From Lautropia sp. (lineage in GTDB: Bacteria; Pseudomonadota; Gammaproteobacteria; Burkholderiales; Burkholderiaceae_E), in assembly GCA_030527825.1 (NCBI GenBank), contig JAUNAC010000003.1, positions 1 to 64,000 on the forward strand: 64,000 bases of DNA, written 5' to 3'. This document shows, piece by piece, positions 16,379 through 26,467 of this stretch. The notes under the pieces were generated by a model. The model was not told where the DNA came from. It ran no database searches and saw nothing but the letters and a program-made list of their open reading frames with translations. The translations under genes were made by a program, and so were the position numbers. Within the stretch, counting starts at the first letter, position 1, and each line of letters starts with the position of its first letter.

Positions 16379-17623
16379 ATGTTTGACCGCAAACAGACAC
16401 TTGCCCAGGTCGATCCCGCTCTCTGGGATGCCATCCGTCACGAGAACCAGCGTCAGGAGGCGCACATCGAACTGATTGCGTCGGAAAACTATACCAGTCC
16501 GGCGGTCATGGAGGCGCAGGGCAGTCAGCTGACCAACAAGTATGCTGAAGGGTATCCCGGCAAGCGCTATTACGGCGGCTGCGAGTTTGTCGATGTGGTT
16601 GAGCAGCTGGCGCTCGAGCGCGTGAAAGAGCTTTACGGCGCGGCCGCGGCCAACGTCCAGCCGAACTCGGGGTCGCAGGCCAACCAGGCCGTGTTCCTGG
16701 GATTGGCCAAGCCAGGGGACACCATTCTGGGCATGTCGCTGGCGATGGGTGGGCATCTCACCCACGGATCGCCAGTCAATATGTCAGGGCGCTGGTTCAA
16801 TGTGGTCTCCTATGGTCTGAACGAGAAGGAAGAGATCGACTATGACCAGATGGAGCGGCTGGCGCACGAACACAAGCCGCGCATCATCATTGCTGGCGCC
16901 TCGGCTTACTCGCTGGTGATCGACTGGGCACGCTTTGCCCGGGTGGCCCGGGATGTCGGTGCCATTTTCATGGTCGATATGGCCCATTATGCAGGGCTGA
17001 TTGCCGGAGGCGTCTATCCGAACCCGGTTCCGCATGCGGACGTGGTGACCTCCACGACTCACAAGAGTCTGCGCGGACCACGTGGCGGTTTCATCCTGAT
17101 GAAGCCCGAGCACGAGAAGGCCATCAATTCCGCCATCTTTCCGGGCTTGCAGGGCGGGCCGTTGATGCATGTCATCGCGGGCAAGGCCGTCGCTTTCCGG
17201 GAGGCGCTTGAACCGGCATTCAAGGTTTACCAGCAGCAGGTGGCGGCCAACGCACAGGCGCTGGCCCAGACCCTGGTGGAGAAGGGGTTGCGCATTGTAT
17301 CGGGGCGTACCGAGTCACACGTGATGCTGGTTGATCTGCGGGCCCGCCGGATTACTGGCAAGGATGCCGAGGCGGCACTGGGCCGCGCGCACATTACGGT
17401 GAACAAGAACGCCATTCCCAACGATCCGGAAAAGCCCTTCGTGACGAGCGGTATCCGTGTCGGTTCACCAGCCATGACGACCCGTGGCTTCGGTGTGCAG
17501 GAGGCGCGGCTGGTGGGCGAGATGATCTCCGATGTGCTTGACCGGCCAGATGACGAGCGTCACCTGGCTGCCATCCGGGAGCGGGCTGATGCGCTGGCTG
17601 CACGTTTTCCGGTGTATGGCTGA
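16379..17623 (+). CDS. glyA: Serine hydroxymethyltransferase
   Basis: This 414-residue PLP enzyme interconverts serine plus tetrahydrofolate with glycine plus methylene-tetrahydrofolate. The start at [19 protein letters not shown] fits the family; a longer frame upstream has no conserved content. Visible motifs are [27 protein letters not shown] and the PLP-lysine segment [15 protein letters not shown]. It begins a run of cofactor-related genes; nrdR follows after 31 bases. Confidence 0.97.
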   Translation: MFDRKQTLAQVDPALWDAIRHENQRQEAHIELIASENYTSPAVMEAQGSQLTNKYAEGYPGKRYYGGCEFVDVVEQLALERVKELYGAAAANVQPNSGSQANQAVFLGLAKPGDTILGMSLAMGGHLTHGSPVNMSGRWFNVVSYGLNEKEEIDYDQMERLAHEHKPRIIIAGASAYSLVIDWARFARVARDVGAIFMVDMAHYAGLIAGGVYPNPVPHADVVTSTTHKSLRGPRGGFILMKPEHEKAINSAIFPGLQGGPLMHVIAGKAVAFREALEPAFKVYQQQVAANAQALAQTLVEKGLRIVSGRTESHVMLVDLRARRITGKDAEAALGRAHITVNKNAIPNDPEKPFVTSGIRVGSPAMTTRGFGVQEARLVGEMISDVLDRPDDERHLAAIRERADALAARFPVYG

Positions 17624-17654
17624 GTCTGGCCATCCGGGCATGGGCTGAGGGTAC

Positions 17655-18155
17655 ATGTACTGTCCTTTCTGCCATCATGCGGAAACCCAGGTCATGGAGA
17701 CCCGGGTGCTGGACGGTGGCGACCGGATTCGCCGCCGTCGCCGGTGCGCGGCCTGTGACCGGCGTTTCACCACGTATGAGCGGGTCGAGCTGTCGATGCC
17801 TGATGTGCTCAAGAGTGATGGACGCCGCGTGCCATACGAGCGCGCCAAGCTCGAATACTCCATGCGGCTGGCGCTGCGCAAGCGCCCCGTCCCGGAGGAG
17901 GCGCTGAACGGGGCGCTGGATCAGGTCGAGTCGCGACTTTTTCGGCTGGGCGTCCGGGAGATTTCCAGCCAACTCATCGGTGAGCAGGTCATGCGCGTGT
18001 TGCGGGATCTTGATACGGTCGCCTATATACGGTTCGCATCGGTTTATCGGCAGTTCGAGGATATTGAAGCATTTGCCGACGCCATTCAGGAAATTGGTGG
18101 CCATCAGGAGCAGCCGGACAGCTGTCCGCCAGACCGTGCCGGAGGTGATGGCTGA
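17655..18155 (+). CDS. nrdR: Transcriptional repressor NrdR
   Basis: This 166-residue ATP-cone repressor of ribonucleotide reductase genes has an N-terminal zinc ribbon, with Cys pairs in MYCPFC and RCAACDRRF. The ATP-cone follows (VLKSDGRRVPYERAKLE onward). It is somewhat longer than the usual ~150 residues because of a short C-terminal tail. The order glyA-nrdR-ribD is common in beta- and gammaproteobacteria. Its stop overlaps the ribD start (TGATG). Confidence 0.96.
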   Translation: MYCPFCHHAETQVMETRVLDGGDRIRRRRRCAACDRRFTTYERVELSMPDVLKSDGRRVPYERAKLEYSMRLALRKRPVPEEALNGALDQVESRLFRLGVREISSQLIGEQVMRVLRDLDTVAYIRFASVYRQFEDIEAFADAIQEIGGHQEQPDSCPPDRAGGDG

Positions 18156-19288
18156 TGTATAGCGAAGCCGACCGTCGCGCCATGCAGCGGGCCATTGACC
18201 TGGCCTGGCGGGGGGCACATACCACGATGCCCAACCCGCGGGTGGGATGCGTTATCGTCCGTGACGGGGAACAGGTGGGCGAAGGCTGGCACCAGCGCGC
18301 CGGTGAGCCCCATGCTGAGGTGCTGGCGCTGCAGCAGGCTGGCGACCGGGCGTGGGGGGCGACGGTCTATGTGACGCTGGAACCCTGTGCACACCATGGT
18401 CGGACACCACCTTGCGCAGACCGCCTGGTCCAGGCCGGGGTGGCCCGGGTGATTGCCGCCATGGAGGATCCCAACCCGCTGGTCAATGGTCAGGGCCTGG
18501 CCCGGTTGCGGGCGGCGGGCATTGATGTGCGGTGTGGTCTGCTGGCAGATGAGGCGCGCATGCTGAATGAGGGCTTTGTGTCGCGCATGCAGCGGGGCCG
18601 TCCCTGGCTGCGTCTCAAGGTGGCCAGTTCGCTGGATGGCTTCATCGCTCTGCCCGATGGCCGGAGCCAGTGGATTACCGGGCAGGCAGCCCGGGCGGAT
18701 GGTCATGAGTGGCGGGCCAGGGCCAGTGCGATCCTGACCGGCAGTGGCACGGTACTGGCTGACAATCCGGCCCTGACGGTGCGCCATGTGTCAGTGGAGC
18801 GGCAACCGGTGCGTGTATTGGTGGATGCCCGGTTGCAGGTCAGTGCACACGCCAAGGTGTTCGGGCCAGGGGAATCGTGGGTGGTGCATGCGCGGCCGCC
18901 GGAGTGGCCGGATGACGGCCATCGCCAGCGGCTGGCGGACCGGGGCGTCCGGCTGGTGTATCTGCCGTCGGCCGATGGCCGGCATGTGGATCTGCCCGCC
19001 CTGATGACGATGATGGCCGAGGCTGGCTTCAATGAGGTGCATGTCGAGGCGGGGGCGGGGCTGAATGCGGCGCTGATTCAGGCCGGCTGCGTCGATGAAA
19101 TATTGCTCTATATGGCGCCAGCGCTGCTGGGGCAGGGAAAGCTGGCATTTGGACTGCCTGCGGTGCCGGATCTGGCGCAGCGATATCGGCTGGCCTGGCA
19201 CGAAATCACCCCGGTTGGCGAGGACGTGCGGATGCGCCTGCGGGTGTTGCCGGCGTTGTCATCCACGGCGGCGGGCGAGACACCGTGA
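18155..19288 (+). CDS. ribD: Bifunctional riboflavin deaminase/reductase RibD
   Basis: This 377-residue enzyme carries out the second and third steps of riboflavin synthesis. The N-terminal deaminase zinc site is visible as HAEVLAL and PCAHHGRTPPCA, and the C-terminal NADPH-dependent reductase begins near residue 150 (RLKVASSLDGFIAL, SQWITG). Both halves are complete. It overlaps nrdR by one base and is followed by ribE after 121 bases. No FMN riboswitch sequence was recognised upstream of the rib genes. Confidence 0.96.
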   Translation: MYSEADRRAMQRAIDLAWRGAHTTMPNPRVGCVIVRDGEQVGEGWHQRAGEPHAEVLALQQAGDRAWGATVYVTLEPCAHHGRTPPCADRLVQAGVARVIAAMEDPNPLVNGQGLARLRAAGIDVRCGLLADEARMLNEGFVSRMQRGRPWLRLKVASSLDGFIALPDGRSQWITGQAARADGHEWRARASAILTGSGTVLADNPALTVRHVSVERQPVRVLVDARLQVSAHAKVFGPGESWVVHARPPEWPDDGHRQRLADRGVRLVYLPSADGRHVDLPALMTMMAEAGFNEVHVEAGAGLNAALIQAGCVDEILLYMAPALLGQGKLAFGLPAVPDLAQRYRLAWHEITPVGEDVRMRLRVLPALSSTAAGETP

Positions 19289-19409
19289 CCTGCTGCGGTG
19301 CGCCGGCTCCACGGGGATGTTTTTCTCTTTATCATGCTGACCTGATCGAGTTTGCAGGCCATGCATGCAACGCTTGGCACTCCGTCCTCTTTTCCTCAGG
19401 AAAAACATC

Positions 19410-20147
19410 ATGTTCACAGGCATTGTTGCCGCTGTTGGCGCTATCCGGGAGGTCGACGCATTAGGAGATGATGGTCTGCGGCTGACAGTTGCCGCCGGCG
19501 GGCTGGATATGTCTGATGTAGCGCTGGGCGATTCCATCGCCATTCAGGGGGCCTGCATGACGGTCGTGAGCCGGACGGCGGACAGTTTTGTGGTGGAAGT
19601 GTCTGCCGAGAGCCTGCGTCGGACTGTCGGTCTGGCGCGGCCTGGCGCCGTGAATCTGGAAAAGGCCATGCGGCTGTCGGATCGTGTCGGCGGGCATCTG
19701 GTGTCCGGCCATGTCGATGGCCTGGGGGTGGTGCGACGGTTCGAGCAGGTGGGTGAGAGCCATTTGCTGGAGATTCTGGCGCCGCAGGCCATGGCACCTT
19801 TTGTGGCCGTGAAGGGCTCCATCACGGTGGATGGGGTCAGCCTGACCGTCAATCAGGTACAGGATCTGTCGCTGAGTGCGGCGCTGGCGGATGCAGCGTG
19901 GTCAGCCGAGGCCCGGCATACGCTGGCTGGTGACCAGGACCGGGCGCCGACGGAAACCGCGGGTATCGTGGCACCTGATCTACCGTGCTGCGCCTTTCAG
20001 ATCAATCTGATTCCCCACACGCTTGCCCAGACGACCCTGAAGCGGTTGCAGCCTGGTCTGGCGGTCAACCTGGAAATTGACCTGGTGGCCCGCTATCTGG
20101 CCAGAATGCAGGCCGTCGCGGCCCGTCACGACAGCACACAGAATTGA
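19410..20147 (+). CDS. ribE: Riboflavin synthase (alpha chain)
   Basis: This 245-residue protein is the final enzyme of riboflavin synthesis, dismutating two lumazine molecules. It starts at the conserved MFTGIV after an AGGAAAAA ribosome site. Two lumazine-binding barrels are clear (RLSDRVGGHLVSGHVDG in the first, KGSITVDGVSLTVN and FQINLIPHTLAQTTL in the second). Between the last two motifs, residues about 151-193 form an Ala/Asp-rich insertion of about 35-40 residues not found in typical ~200-220-residue synthases. The active fold should be preserved because the insertion falls in a loop region of the second barrel. Confidence 0.94.
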   Translation: MFTGIVAAVGAIREVDALGDDGLRLTVAAGGLDMSDVALGDSIAIQGACMTVVSRTADSFVVEVSAESLRRTVGLARPGAVNLEKAMRLSDRVGGHLVSGHVDGLGVVRRFEQVGESHLLEILAPQAMAPFVAVKGSITVDGVSLTVNQVQDLSLSAALADAAWSAEARHTLAGDQDRAPTETAGIVAPDLPCCAFQINLIPHTLAQTTLKRLQPGLAVNLEIDLVARYLARMQAVAARHDSTQN

Positions 20148-20174
20148 ATATGCGCATGGGCGCAGGAGAATGAC

Positions 20175-21341
20175 ATGACAAGGGATGAAATGCTGTCTTC
20201 CGTGGCAGGCACGGCAGAGATTCTGGCGGATTTTCGGGCCGGGAAGATGGTGATCCTGATCGACGACGAAGACCGCGAGAATGAGGGCGATCTGTTGATT
20301 GCTGCGGAGTTCATCACCCCCGAGGCGATCAATTTCATGGCGCGATATGCCCGTGGGCTGATCTGCCTGACCTTGACCGAGGAGCGTTGCCGCCAGTTGC
20401 AGCTGCCCCTCATGACGGCGGCAAACGGCACCCGGATGAGCACCAATTTCACCCTGTCGATTGAGGCGGCTGAAGGTGTGACGACCGGCATTTCAGCGGC
20501 GGACCGGGCCCGCACCATTCAGGCCGCCGTCGCGCCCCAGGCCCAGCCCACGGATATTGTCCAGCCCGGCCATGTCTTTCCGCTGATGGCCCGCCCCGGG
20601 GGCGTACTCATGCGGGCCGGTCACACGGAGGCGGGGTGTGACCTGGGGGCGTTGGCCGGCATAACGCCGGCTGCCGTGATCTGCGAGATCATGAAAGATG
20701 ACGGCACGATGGCCCGCTTGCCAGATCTGATCGAATTTGCCCGCGAGCATGGCCTGAAAATTGGCACCATTGCGGATCTGATTGCGTATCGCAGCGCTCA
20801 TGAAACCATGGTGGAGCGCATTGGTCAGCGTCGGGTCAAAACCGTGGTCGGGGAACTGGATCTGATCGCCTATCGGGACAAGGCCGTGGGGCAACCCCAT
20901 CTGGCCCTGTTGGTGGGCCAGCCGCGCCCGGATCAGGAAGCCTGCGTCCGGGTTCATGAGCCCCTGTCGCCGACCGATCTGCTGGGCGGGGACAGTCGCC
21001 ATACCTGGGCCCTGGATCCTGCCTTGCAGGTAATTCATGCATACGGTAACGGCGTCCTGCTGATGCTCAATTGCGCGCCGACCGCGCAAATGGTAATTGA
21101 ACAGATTGAACAGTGGTCAGGTCAGCATACGGATACCATGCGTGCCGGCACGGCCAATGGTGCGCACACGTTGCGCAGTTATGGCATCGGCGCCCAGATC
21201 CTGCGGGATCTGGGTGTCGGGCGAATGAAGCTGCTCACACGCCAGCGCCGGATGCCCAGCATGGCCGGCTTTCATCTGGAGGTCACCGGCTATCAGGAGG
21301 TCGGACCTGATGAAGATGTATCGGGTAACAGCCAATATTGA
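20175..21341 (+). CDS. ribB: 3,4-dihydroxy-2-butanone 4-phosphate synthase with degenerate GTP cyclohydrolase II domain
   Basis: This 388-residue fusion has an intact N-terminal DHBP synthase (residues about 12-208) with DDEDRENEGDL and HTEAGCDL, and makes the four-carbon riboflavin precursor. The C-terminal part (about 215-380) is recognisably GTP cyclohydrolase II (SYGIGAQILRDLGVGRMKLLT) but lacks the zinc-binding Cys cluster: the segment reads LLGGDSRHTWALDP. The catalytic RQEGRGIG loop is also gone. It is therefore probably not a working cyclohydrolase, like the RibBX-type proteins of other proteobacteria, and a separate ribA is expected elsewhere. ribH follows after 26 bases. Confidence 0.93.
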   Translation: MTRDEMLSSVAGTAEILADFRAGKMVILIDDEDRENEGDLLIAAEFITPEAINFMARYARGLICLTLTEERCRQLQLPLMTAANGTRMSTNFTLSIEAAEGVTTGISAADRARTIQAAVAPQAQPTDIVQPGHVFPLMARPGGVLMRAGHTEAGCDLGALAGITPAAVICEIMKDDGTMARLPDLIEFAREHGLKIGTIADLIAYRSAHETMVERIGQRRVKTVVGELDLIAYRDKAVGQPHLALLVGQPRPDQEACVRVHEPLSPTDLLGGDSRHTWALDPALQVIHAYGNGVLLMLNCAPTAQMVIEQIEQWSGQHTDTMRAGTANGAHTLRSYGIGAQILRDLGVGRMKLLTRQRRMPSMAGFHLEVTGYQEVGPDEDVSGNSQY

Positions 21342-21367
21342 CAGTAGCGCATTCACAGGAGAAAGAG

Positions 21368-21865
21368 ATGAGCGTCGATCAGATCATGGGTACCGGAAAT
21401 GGTGAGAAGCTGCGCATCGGTATCGTCCAGGCGCGTTTCAATGAACCCTACGGCAAGGAACTGCTGGATGCCTGTCTGGCCGAGCTGCAGAATCTGGAAG
21501 TTGCCGAAAGCGACATTCTGGTCTGCACCGTGCCAGGGGCACTGGAAGTTCCGCTGGCGCTGCTGCAACTGGGTGGCTCCGGGGAGTTTGATGCCCTGAT
21601 CGCCTTGGGCACCATTATCAAGGGCGAGACCTATCACTTCGAGGTCGTCTGCAACGAGAGCGCCGCGGGGGTCAGCCGGGTGGCCTTGGAACTGGGCATT
21701 CCGGTGGCCAATGCCATTCTCACCACCTACAATGAAGAGCAGGCGCGTCAGCGCACCACCGACAAAGGCAGGGAAGCTGCCAAAGTGGCCATCGAGATGG
21801 CCCGGCTGAGAAACATGCTGGACTCGCTGCAGGATGATGGCGGTGACGAGGACGACGAGGAGTAA
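21368..21865 (+). CDS. ribH: 6,7-dimethyl-8-ribityllumazine synthase
   Basis: This 165-residue penultimate enzyme of riboflavin synthesis forms icosahedral or decameric capsids in the family. The start MSVDQIMGTG has an AGGAGAAAGAG ribosome site; the core shows IVQARFNE, PGALEVPLAL and KGETYHFEVVCNES with the catalytic His. An acidic tail (GGDEDDEE) ends the protein. nusB begins five bases after the stop, the conserved ribH-nusB pair. Confidence 0.96.
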   Translation: MSVDQIMGTGNGEKLRIGIVQARFNEPYGKELLDACLAELQNLEVAESDILVCTVPGALEVPLALLQLGGSGEFDALIALGTIIKGETYHFEVVCNESAAGVSRVALELGIPVANAILTTYNEEQARQRTTDKGREAAKVAIEMARLRNMLDSLQDDGGDEDDEE

Positions 21866-21869
21866 GCAT

Positions 21870-22343
21870 ATGCAGGGACATTCTCCGGCGGCCGCGACTG
21901 GCCACCGAACCCGCAGCGCACGGCGACGCTCGCGGGAGTTTGCCATGCAGGGCATCTACCAGTGGCTGCTCTCGGGCGAGGACGTCGGGGCCATCCAGGC
22001 GCACATCGAGGCCAGCCCGGGTTTTGAACTGGCGGACCGCAGTCATTTCGAGACGCTGCTCAAGGGCGCCATCGGCAAATCCGCCGAGCTGGACAATGCG
22101 CTGCTGCCCAGTCTGGATCGCCCGTTGAACCAGCTCAGCCCGGTGGAGCGGGCCATTCTCATGCTTGCCACTTTTGAGCTGATGAACCTGCAGGAAATCC
22201 CCTACCGGGTGGTCATCAACGAAGCGGTCGAGCTGGCCAAGAATTTCGGTGGCACGGATGGCTACAAATATGTCAATGGTGTGCTGGACAGAATCGCGCC
22301 CGCCATCCGTACCACCGAAGCGCGCCCGCAAAAGGCCGGCTGA
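21870..22343 (+). CDS. nusB: Transcription antitermination factor NusB
   Basis: This 157-residue all-helical RNA-binding protein acts with S10 (NusE) in rRNA antitermination. Conserved parts are RRRSREFAMQGIYQW, LSPVERAILMLATFEL and YRVVINEAVELAKNFG. The N-terminal tail is a little longer than average. It starts right after ribH with GAGGAG overlapping the ribH stop region, and its own stop directly abuts the thiL ATG. Confidence 0.95.
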   Translation: MQGHSPAAATGHRTRSARRRSREFAMQGIYQWLLSGEDVGAIQAHIEASPGFELADRSHFETLLKGAIGKSAELDNALLPSLDRPLNQLSPVERAILMLATFELMNLQEIPYRVVINEAVELAKNFGGTDGYKYVNGVLDRIAPAIRTTEARPQKAG

Positions 22344-23375
22344 ATGACTGAATTCGGGCTGATCCGCCGGTATTTCGATCGTCCTGTGTCCATGTGGCCC
22401 GCGGGGCATGCCCAGTCACTGTTGCCGGTGCACGCCACCGGCCAGCCAGCCGGGGTGCCTGCTCTGGGGATTGGCGATGACTGTGCGCTGCTCAACCTGC
22501 CGGCAGCAGACCAGCAATGGGCGATTTCCTCCGACATGCTGGTTGAGGGGCGCCATTTTTTTGCGGGCACTGACCCGGCCGCGATCGGCCACAAGGCCCT
22601 GGCAGTCAACCTGTCCGACCTGGCCGCCATGGGGGCCTGGCCGGTCGGTTTCACCCTCGCGCTGGCGTTGCCGGCGGCAGATCAGCAGTGGCTGGATGCC
22701 TTCTGCCAGGGGATGTTCGCGCTGGCGGCGCGTGCAGCCTGTCCGCTGGTGGGCGGGGATACCACTCGGGGACCGTTGACCATTTCGATCACCATCTTTG
22801 GGCAGCTGACCCGCGGGCAGGCGCTGCGGCGCGATGGCGCCCGCCCCTTCGACGAAATCTGGGTCAGTGGCTCATTAGGCGCGGCCGCGCTGGCGGTAGC
22901 CTGCCGGCAGCAGGGAAGGGAGGCGCCGGACGAAGCAGCGCGTCGGCTGGACTGGCCGGAGCCACGGCTGAAGGCCGGGCTGCAGCTCGTGGGTCTGGCC
23001 AGTGCTGCCATGGATCTGTCCGATGGCCTGGCGGGGGACCTCGGGCATCTGCTGGAGGCATCCAGCCACCGGTGCGGACAGCCTCTGGGTGCCGTTATTC
23101 AGGCTGAATCCCTGCCATTGGATCCGGTGCTGAAGCATGTACCGGCCGCTGTGCGCCCAGAGGATGGTGGCTTGCGCTATGCTCTATATGGTGGAGACGA
23201 TTACGAGCTCCTGTTTACTGTGCCGCCAGCACAGCACGATGCTGTCCTGACCTGCTGTCCGGAGGCAAGGATGATTGGACGGATCGTGCCTGATGACAGC
23301 ACGATTTTCCTAGAGCGGGCCGACGGCCGCTATACGCCGCTGCTTGCCCGCGGATACGACCATTTTGCAACATGA
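22344..23375 (+). CDS. thiL: Thiamine-monophosphate kinase
   Basis: This 343-residue kinase converts thiamine monophosphate to the active diphosphate in the cytoplasm. The metal- and substrate-binding Asp motifs are visible: GIGDDCALL, VGGDTTRGP, MDLSDGLAGDL and YGGDDYELLF. Full length. No gap separates it from nusB, and its stop overlaps the pgpA start (ATGA), so nusB-thiL-pgpA is one translationally linked block, as in many proteobacteria. Confidence 0.95.
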   Translation: MTEFGLIRRYFDRPVSMWPAGHAQSLLPVHATGQPAGVPALGIGDDCALLNLPAADQQWAISSDMLVEGRHFFAGTDPAAIGHKALAVNLSDLAAMGAWPVGFTLALALPAADQQWLDAFCQGMFALAARAACPLVGGDTTRGPLTISITIFGQLTRGQALRRDGARPFDEIWVSGSLGAAALAVACRQQGREAPDEAARRLDWPEPRLKAGLQLVGLASAAMDLSDGLAGDLGHLLEASSHRCGQPLGAVIQAESLPLDPVLKHVPAAVRPEDGGLRYALYGGDDYELLFTVPPAQHDAVLTCCPEARMIGRIVPDDSTIFLERADGRYTPLLARGYDHFAT

Positions 23376-23914
23376 ATGATCATAAGGTAGAGGATGTGAC
23401 CGATCTGGTCAGTCCCAACGGCACCTTCGGCCGCATCCGGCCGACATTCGATTTTATGAAGACCAGGCTGTCGCGCTGGATCGCGCTGGGCTTGGGCAGT
23501 GGACTGTCGCGTATCGCCCCCGGCACCGTGGGGACGCTGTTCGCCTGGATCGTTTTTGCCTTGCTGCATCCCCTGTTGGCTGATGCCGGCTTAGGCGTAC
23601 TGATTGTGCTGGGGCTGGTTGTGGGCCACTGGGCCATTGACCGTACCGGTCGCGATCTGGGAGCCCATGATCATGGCGCGATCGTCTGGGATGAAATTGT
23701 GGCGTTCTGGACCGTGCTGGTCGTGGTGCCCGCTGATTTTGCCTCACAGCTGACGGCCTTCCTGCTGTTTCGTCTGTTTGACATCACCAAGCCCCGGCCC
23801 ATCCGGCGCATTGATGTTCAGTGGCGCAATGCCACCGGGGTACTGCTGGATGACCTGATCGCTGCAGCCTACACGGTGCTGGTCATGGCTGTCTGGACAC
23901 GGTTGTTCGGCTAG
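23372..23914 (+). CDS. pgpA: Phosphatidylglycerophosphatase A
   Basis: This 180-residue inner-membrane phosphatase makes phosphatidylglycerol from its phosphate precursor. The PgpA signature is seen in GSGLSRIAPGTVGTL near the N-terminus and AIVWDEIVAFW in the middle, with several hydrophobic segments. It overlaps thiL by four bases. The translated N-terminal ~30 residues before TRLSRWIALG are poorly conserved, so an internal start is possible. Confidence 0.93.
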   Translation: MNDHKVEDVTDLVSPNGTFGRIRPTFDFMKTRLSRWIALGLGSGLSRIAPGTVGTLFAWIVFALLHPLLADAGLGVLIVLGLVVGHWAIDRTGRDLGAHDHGAIVWDEIVAFWTVLVVVPADFASQLTAFLLFRLFDITKPRPIRRIDVQWRNATGVLLDDLIAAAYTVLVMAVWTRLFG

Positions 23915-23956
23915 GAACATGATTCACCACAGGAAAAATCTGGAGTGCGCCATCAG

Positions 23957-24508
23957 ATGAACGATGAGAATCTGCAGGAAGACCTGCTTGCCTGGGGGCG
24001 TTTGCTGGGACAGCGGGTCGAAGCGCTAGGTTTTGGGCTGATTGCTACGGCCGAGTCCTGCACAGGGGGGCTGCTGGCCAGTGCGCTGACCGAGACTGCC
24101 GGCTCCAGTGGCTGGTTCAGCCGTGGCTATGTCACCTACGCCAATCAGGCCAAGATCGACATGCTGGGCGTCGACCCTGACTGCCTGCAGGCGGAGGGGG
24201 CGGTCAGTCTGCCGGTTGTCAGACAAATGGCACTGGGAGCCCTGCAAAGCAGCGACATCCTGCTCAGCATGGCCGTCAGCGGTGTTGCCGGGCCTGGCGG
24301 GGGCAGCCCTGAAAAACCGGTGGGAACCATCTGTTTCGGCTGGGCACTGCGCTGGCCGCCTGGGACTGATACCCCCCTGCTGGTGGCTGAAACGATGCAT
24401 TTCAGCGGTAATCGAAGCGAGATACGCGAACAAGTCGCGATCCATGCCCTGCGGCGTGCCCTGCAGCTGCTGGAGCAGGCGCAGGGCGATCAGCCCGCCG
24501 CAGCCTGA
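23957..24508 (+). CDS. pncC: Nicotinamide-nucleotide amidase (CinA C-terminal domain protein)
   Basis: This roughly 183-residue stand-alone CinA C-terminal domain hydrolyses nicotinamide mononucleotide to nicotinate mononucleotide in the pyridine nucleotide cycle. Motifs are AESCTGGLLASALT, GYVTYANQAK and SGVAGPGGGSPEKPVG. The ATG at 23957 has GGAG 11 bases before it; a GTG at 23945 is an alternative. It is the last gene of this plus-strand run, converging with poxB 18 bases later. Confidence 0.92.
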   Translation: MNDENLQEDLLAWGRLLGQRVEALGFGLIATAESCTGGLLASALTETAGSSGWFSRGYVTYANQAKIDMLGVDPDCLQAEGAVSLPVVRQMALGALQSSDILLSMAVSGVAGPGGGSPEKPVGTICFGWALRWPPGTDTPLLVAETMHFSGNRSEIREQVAIHALRRALQLLEQAQGDQPAAA

Positions 24509-24526
24509 GGCTGATCTTTTACATCA

Positions 24527-26248
24527 TCAGCGCAGGTTGGTGCGGGCCAGCTCCATCACCTCATCGCCGCGGCCATTCAGGACCGCCTTCAGCATGTACA
24601 GGCTGAAGCCCTTGGCCTGACCGATCTCCAGTTTGGGCGGGAGAATCAGCTCCTGGCGGGAGGTGCGGACATCCACCAGCACCGGCCCAGGATGTGTCAG
24701 CGCCTGGCTCAGCGTCTCTTTCAGCCCGGTCGAGTCTTCGACGCGAAACGAGGTAAAGCCGGCCGCCTTGGCCATTGCGGCAAAATCCGGATTCTGCAGA
24801 TCGGTAGCCGTGTCCAGATAGCCGCCTGCTTTCATCTCCATGGCGACAAAGCCCAGCGAGCTGTTGTTGTAGACGATGATCTTGACGGGCAGCTTTTGCT
24901 GCACGGCAGTCAGCATGTCCCCCATCATCATGGTGAAGCCGCCGTCACCGGACAGAGAAATCACCTGCCGGTTGGGGCAGGCTGCCTGGGCACCCAGCGC
25001 CTGCAGCATGGCATTGGCCATGGAACCGTGGTTGAATGATCCCAGCAGACGCCGCCGGCCATTCATCTTCAGATAGCGCGCCGCCCAGACCGTTGGAGTG
25101 CCCACGTCTGCCGAGAAGATGGCATCATCGGACGCCAGCTCGCTGATTAGCCGGGTCAGATATTGCGGATGTACCGGTTTCCCGGCCGCGGCGGGCTGTG
25201 CGAGTTCATCCAGTCCGGCCCGGGCCTTGCGATAGTGGTCGAGTGCCTTGTTAAGGAAAGTGGCATCTGGTCGTTCAGCCAGTTTGGGCAACAGTGCCTT
25301 CAGCGTTTCGCGTACATCGGCTGCCACGCCAAGACTCAGCGGCGCGTGCCGCCCCAGCGCGGTCGGGTCGCGGTCTACCTGAATCAGGGTGGCGTCCTTG
25401 GGATAAAAGGCCCGATAGGGGAAACTGGTGCCCAGCATCAGAACGGCATCGGCATTCATGAGGGCGTGATAGCCGGATGAAAAACCGATCAGGCCGGTCA
25501 TGCCCACATCATAAGGATTGTCATACTCGACGTGTTCCTTGCCGCGCAAGGCGTGCACAATGGGCGCCTTCAGCGTTTTCGCCAGGGCCACGAGCTCGGC
25601 ATGGGCACCGGCGCATCCGGCGCCAGCCAGAATGGCTGGTGCCTTTGCACGTTGCAGCAGCTGCACGATCTGCTCGATATCGGTTGGTGCGGGCGGTATG
25701 CCCTGGGCCCGTTCTGCAACCCAATGTGGGAATGTGCGGGCAGGTGCCTCGTTCAGGGCGACATCACCTGGCAGAACCAGGACCGAGACTCCCTGCCTGC
25801 CGATGGCAGTATTCATGGCCCGAAAGAGAATCTCGGGCATCTGCGCCGGGTTGGAAACCAGTTCCACGAAGTCCGCGCATTCACGGAACAGTGCCTGGGG
25901 GTGAGTCTCCTGGAAGTAGCCGAGCCCGATCTCGGTTGACGGGATATGGGCGGCAATCGCCAGTACGGGAACCCGGTTGCGCCAGCAATCGTACAGACCA
26001 TTGATCAGATGCATGTTACCTGGGCCACAACTGCCGGCGCAAACGGCCAGTCTGCCAGTCAGAGCAGCTTCCGCGCCTGCGGCAAAGGCGGCCGTTTCCT
26101 CGTGACGGACCGGAATCCATGCGATGCGCCCGAAACGGCGAAGGCTGTCATTGATACCATTGAGGCTATCTCCCGTGACGCCCCAGATACGCTGGACACC
26201 AGCACCAGACAGGGTTTCCACCAGAAGGTCAGCGATACTTTTGCTCAT
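24527..26248 (-). CDS. poxB: Pyruvate dehydrogenase (quinone), PoxB
   Basis: This 573-residue thiamine-diphosphate and FAD enzyme oxidises pyruvate to acetate and CO2 and passes electrons to ubiquinone at the inner membrane. The three-domain layout is complete: the N-terminal domain has the catalytic Glu region [12 protein letters not shown], a central FAD domain follows, and the C-terminal TPP motif is [14 protein letters not shown] ending in YNNSS. The C-terminus ([18 protein letters not shown]) resembles the region that in E. coli PoxB mediates membrane activation. It is encoded opposite to recA, whose promoter lies 200 bases from its start. Confidence 0.94.
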   Translation of the reverse strand: MSKSIADLLVETLSGAGVQRIWGVTGDSLNGINDSLRRFGRIAWIPVRHEETAAFAAGAEAALTGRLAVCAGSCGPGNMHLINGLYDCWRNRVPVLAIAAHIPSTEIGLGYFQETHPQALFRECADFVELVSNPAQMPEILFRAMNTAIGRQGVSVLVLPGDVALNEAPARTFPHWVAERAQGIPPAPTDIEQIVQLLQRAKAPAILAGAGCAGAHAELVALAKTLKAPIVHALRGKEHVEYDNPYDVGMTGLIGFSSGYHALMNADAVLMLGTSFPYRAFYPKDATLIQVDRDPTALGRHAPLSLGVAADVRETLKALLPKLAERPDATFLNKALDHYRKARAGLDELAQPAAAGKPVHPQYLTRLISELASDDAIFSADVGTPTVWAARYLKMNGRRRLLGSFNHGSMANAMLQALGAQAACPNRQVISLSGDGGFTMMMGDMLTAVQQKLPVKIIVYNNSSLGFVAMEMKAGGYLDTATDLQNPDFAAMAKAAGFTSFRVEDSTGLKETLSQALTHPGPVLVDVRTSRQELILPPKLEIGQAKGFSLYMLKAVLNGRGDEVMELARTNLR

Positions 26249-26451
26249 AGATTCAATACCCGTACGTATAGATCAAATAATATCCGGGGGCCGGTCTGAT
26301 GCCGGTGCCAGGCCCGGAACCCTACTCTGCATGCAGAGCAAGGCGCCGGCCCGCGCGGCGGCTGCGTACCGGGAAGGCGCCGAACGCTCATCATACATCC
26401 AGCATGTAGCCTCGCCCAGATGGTCTACGGCATAGAGCCCCAGCCAAAAGA

Positions 26452-26467
26452 CTGATTGTATATACAG
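26452..26467 (+). promoter_or_regulatory. LexA (SOS) box of recA
   Basis: CTG-N10-CAG with an AT-rich centre (CTGATTGTATATACAG) is a near-consensus LexA operator. It overlaps the -35 of the recA promoter, so LexA would repress recA until DNA damage. Confidence 0.9.

Noticed and set aside
19289..19409. FMN riboswitch before ribE
   Set aside because: None of the conserved RFN-element sequence blocks were found in the 121-base gap or before ribBA.
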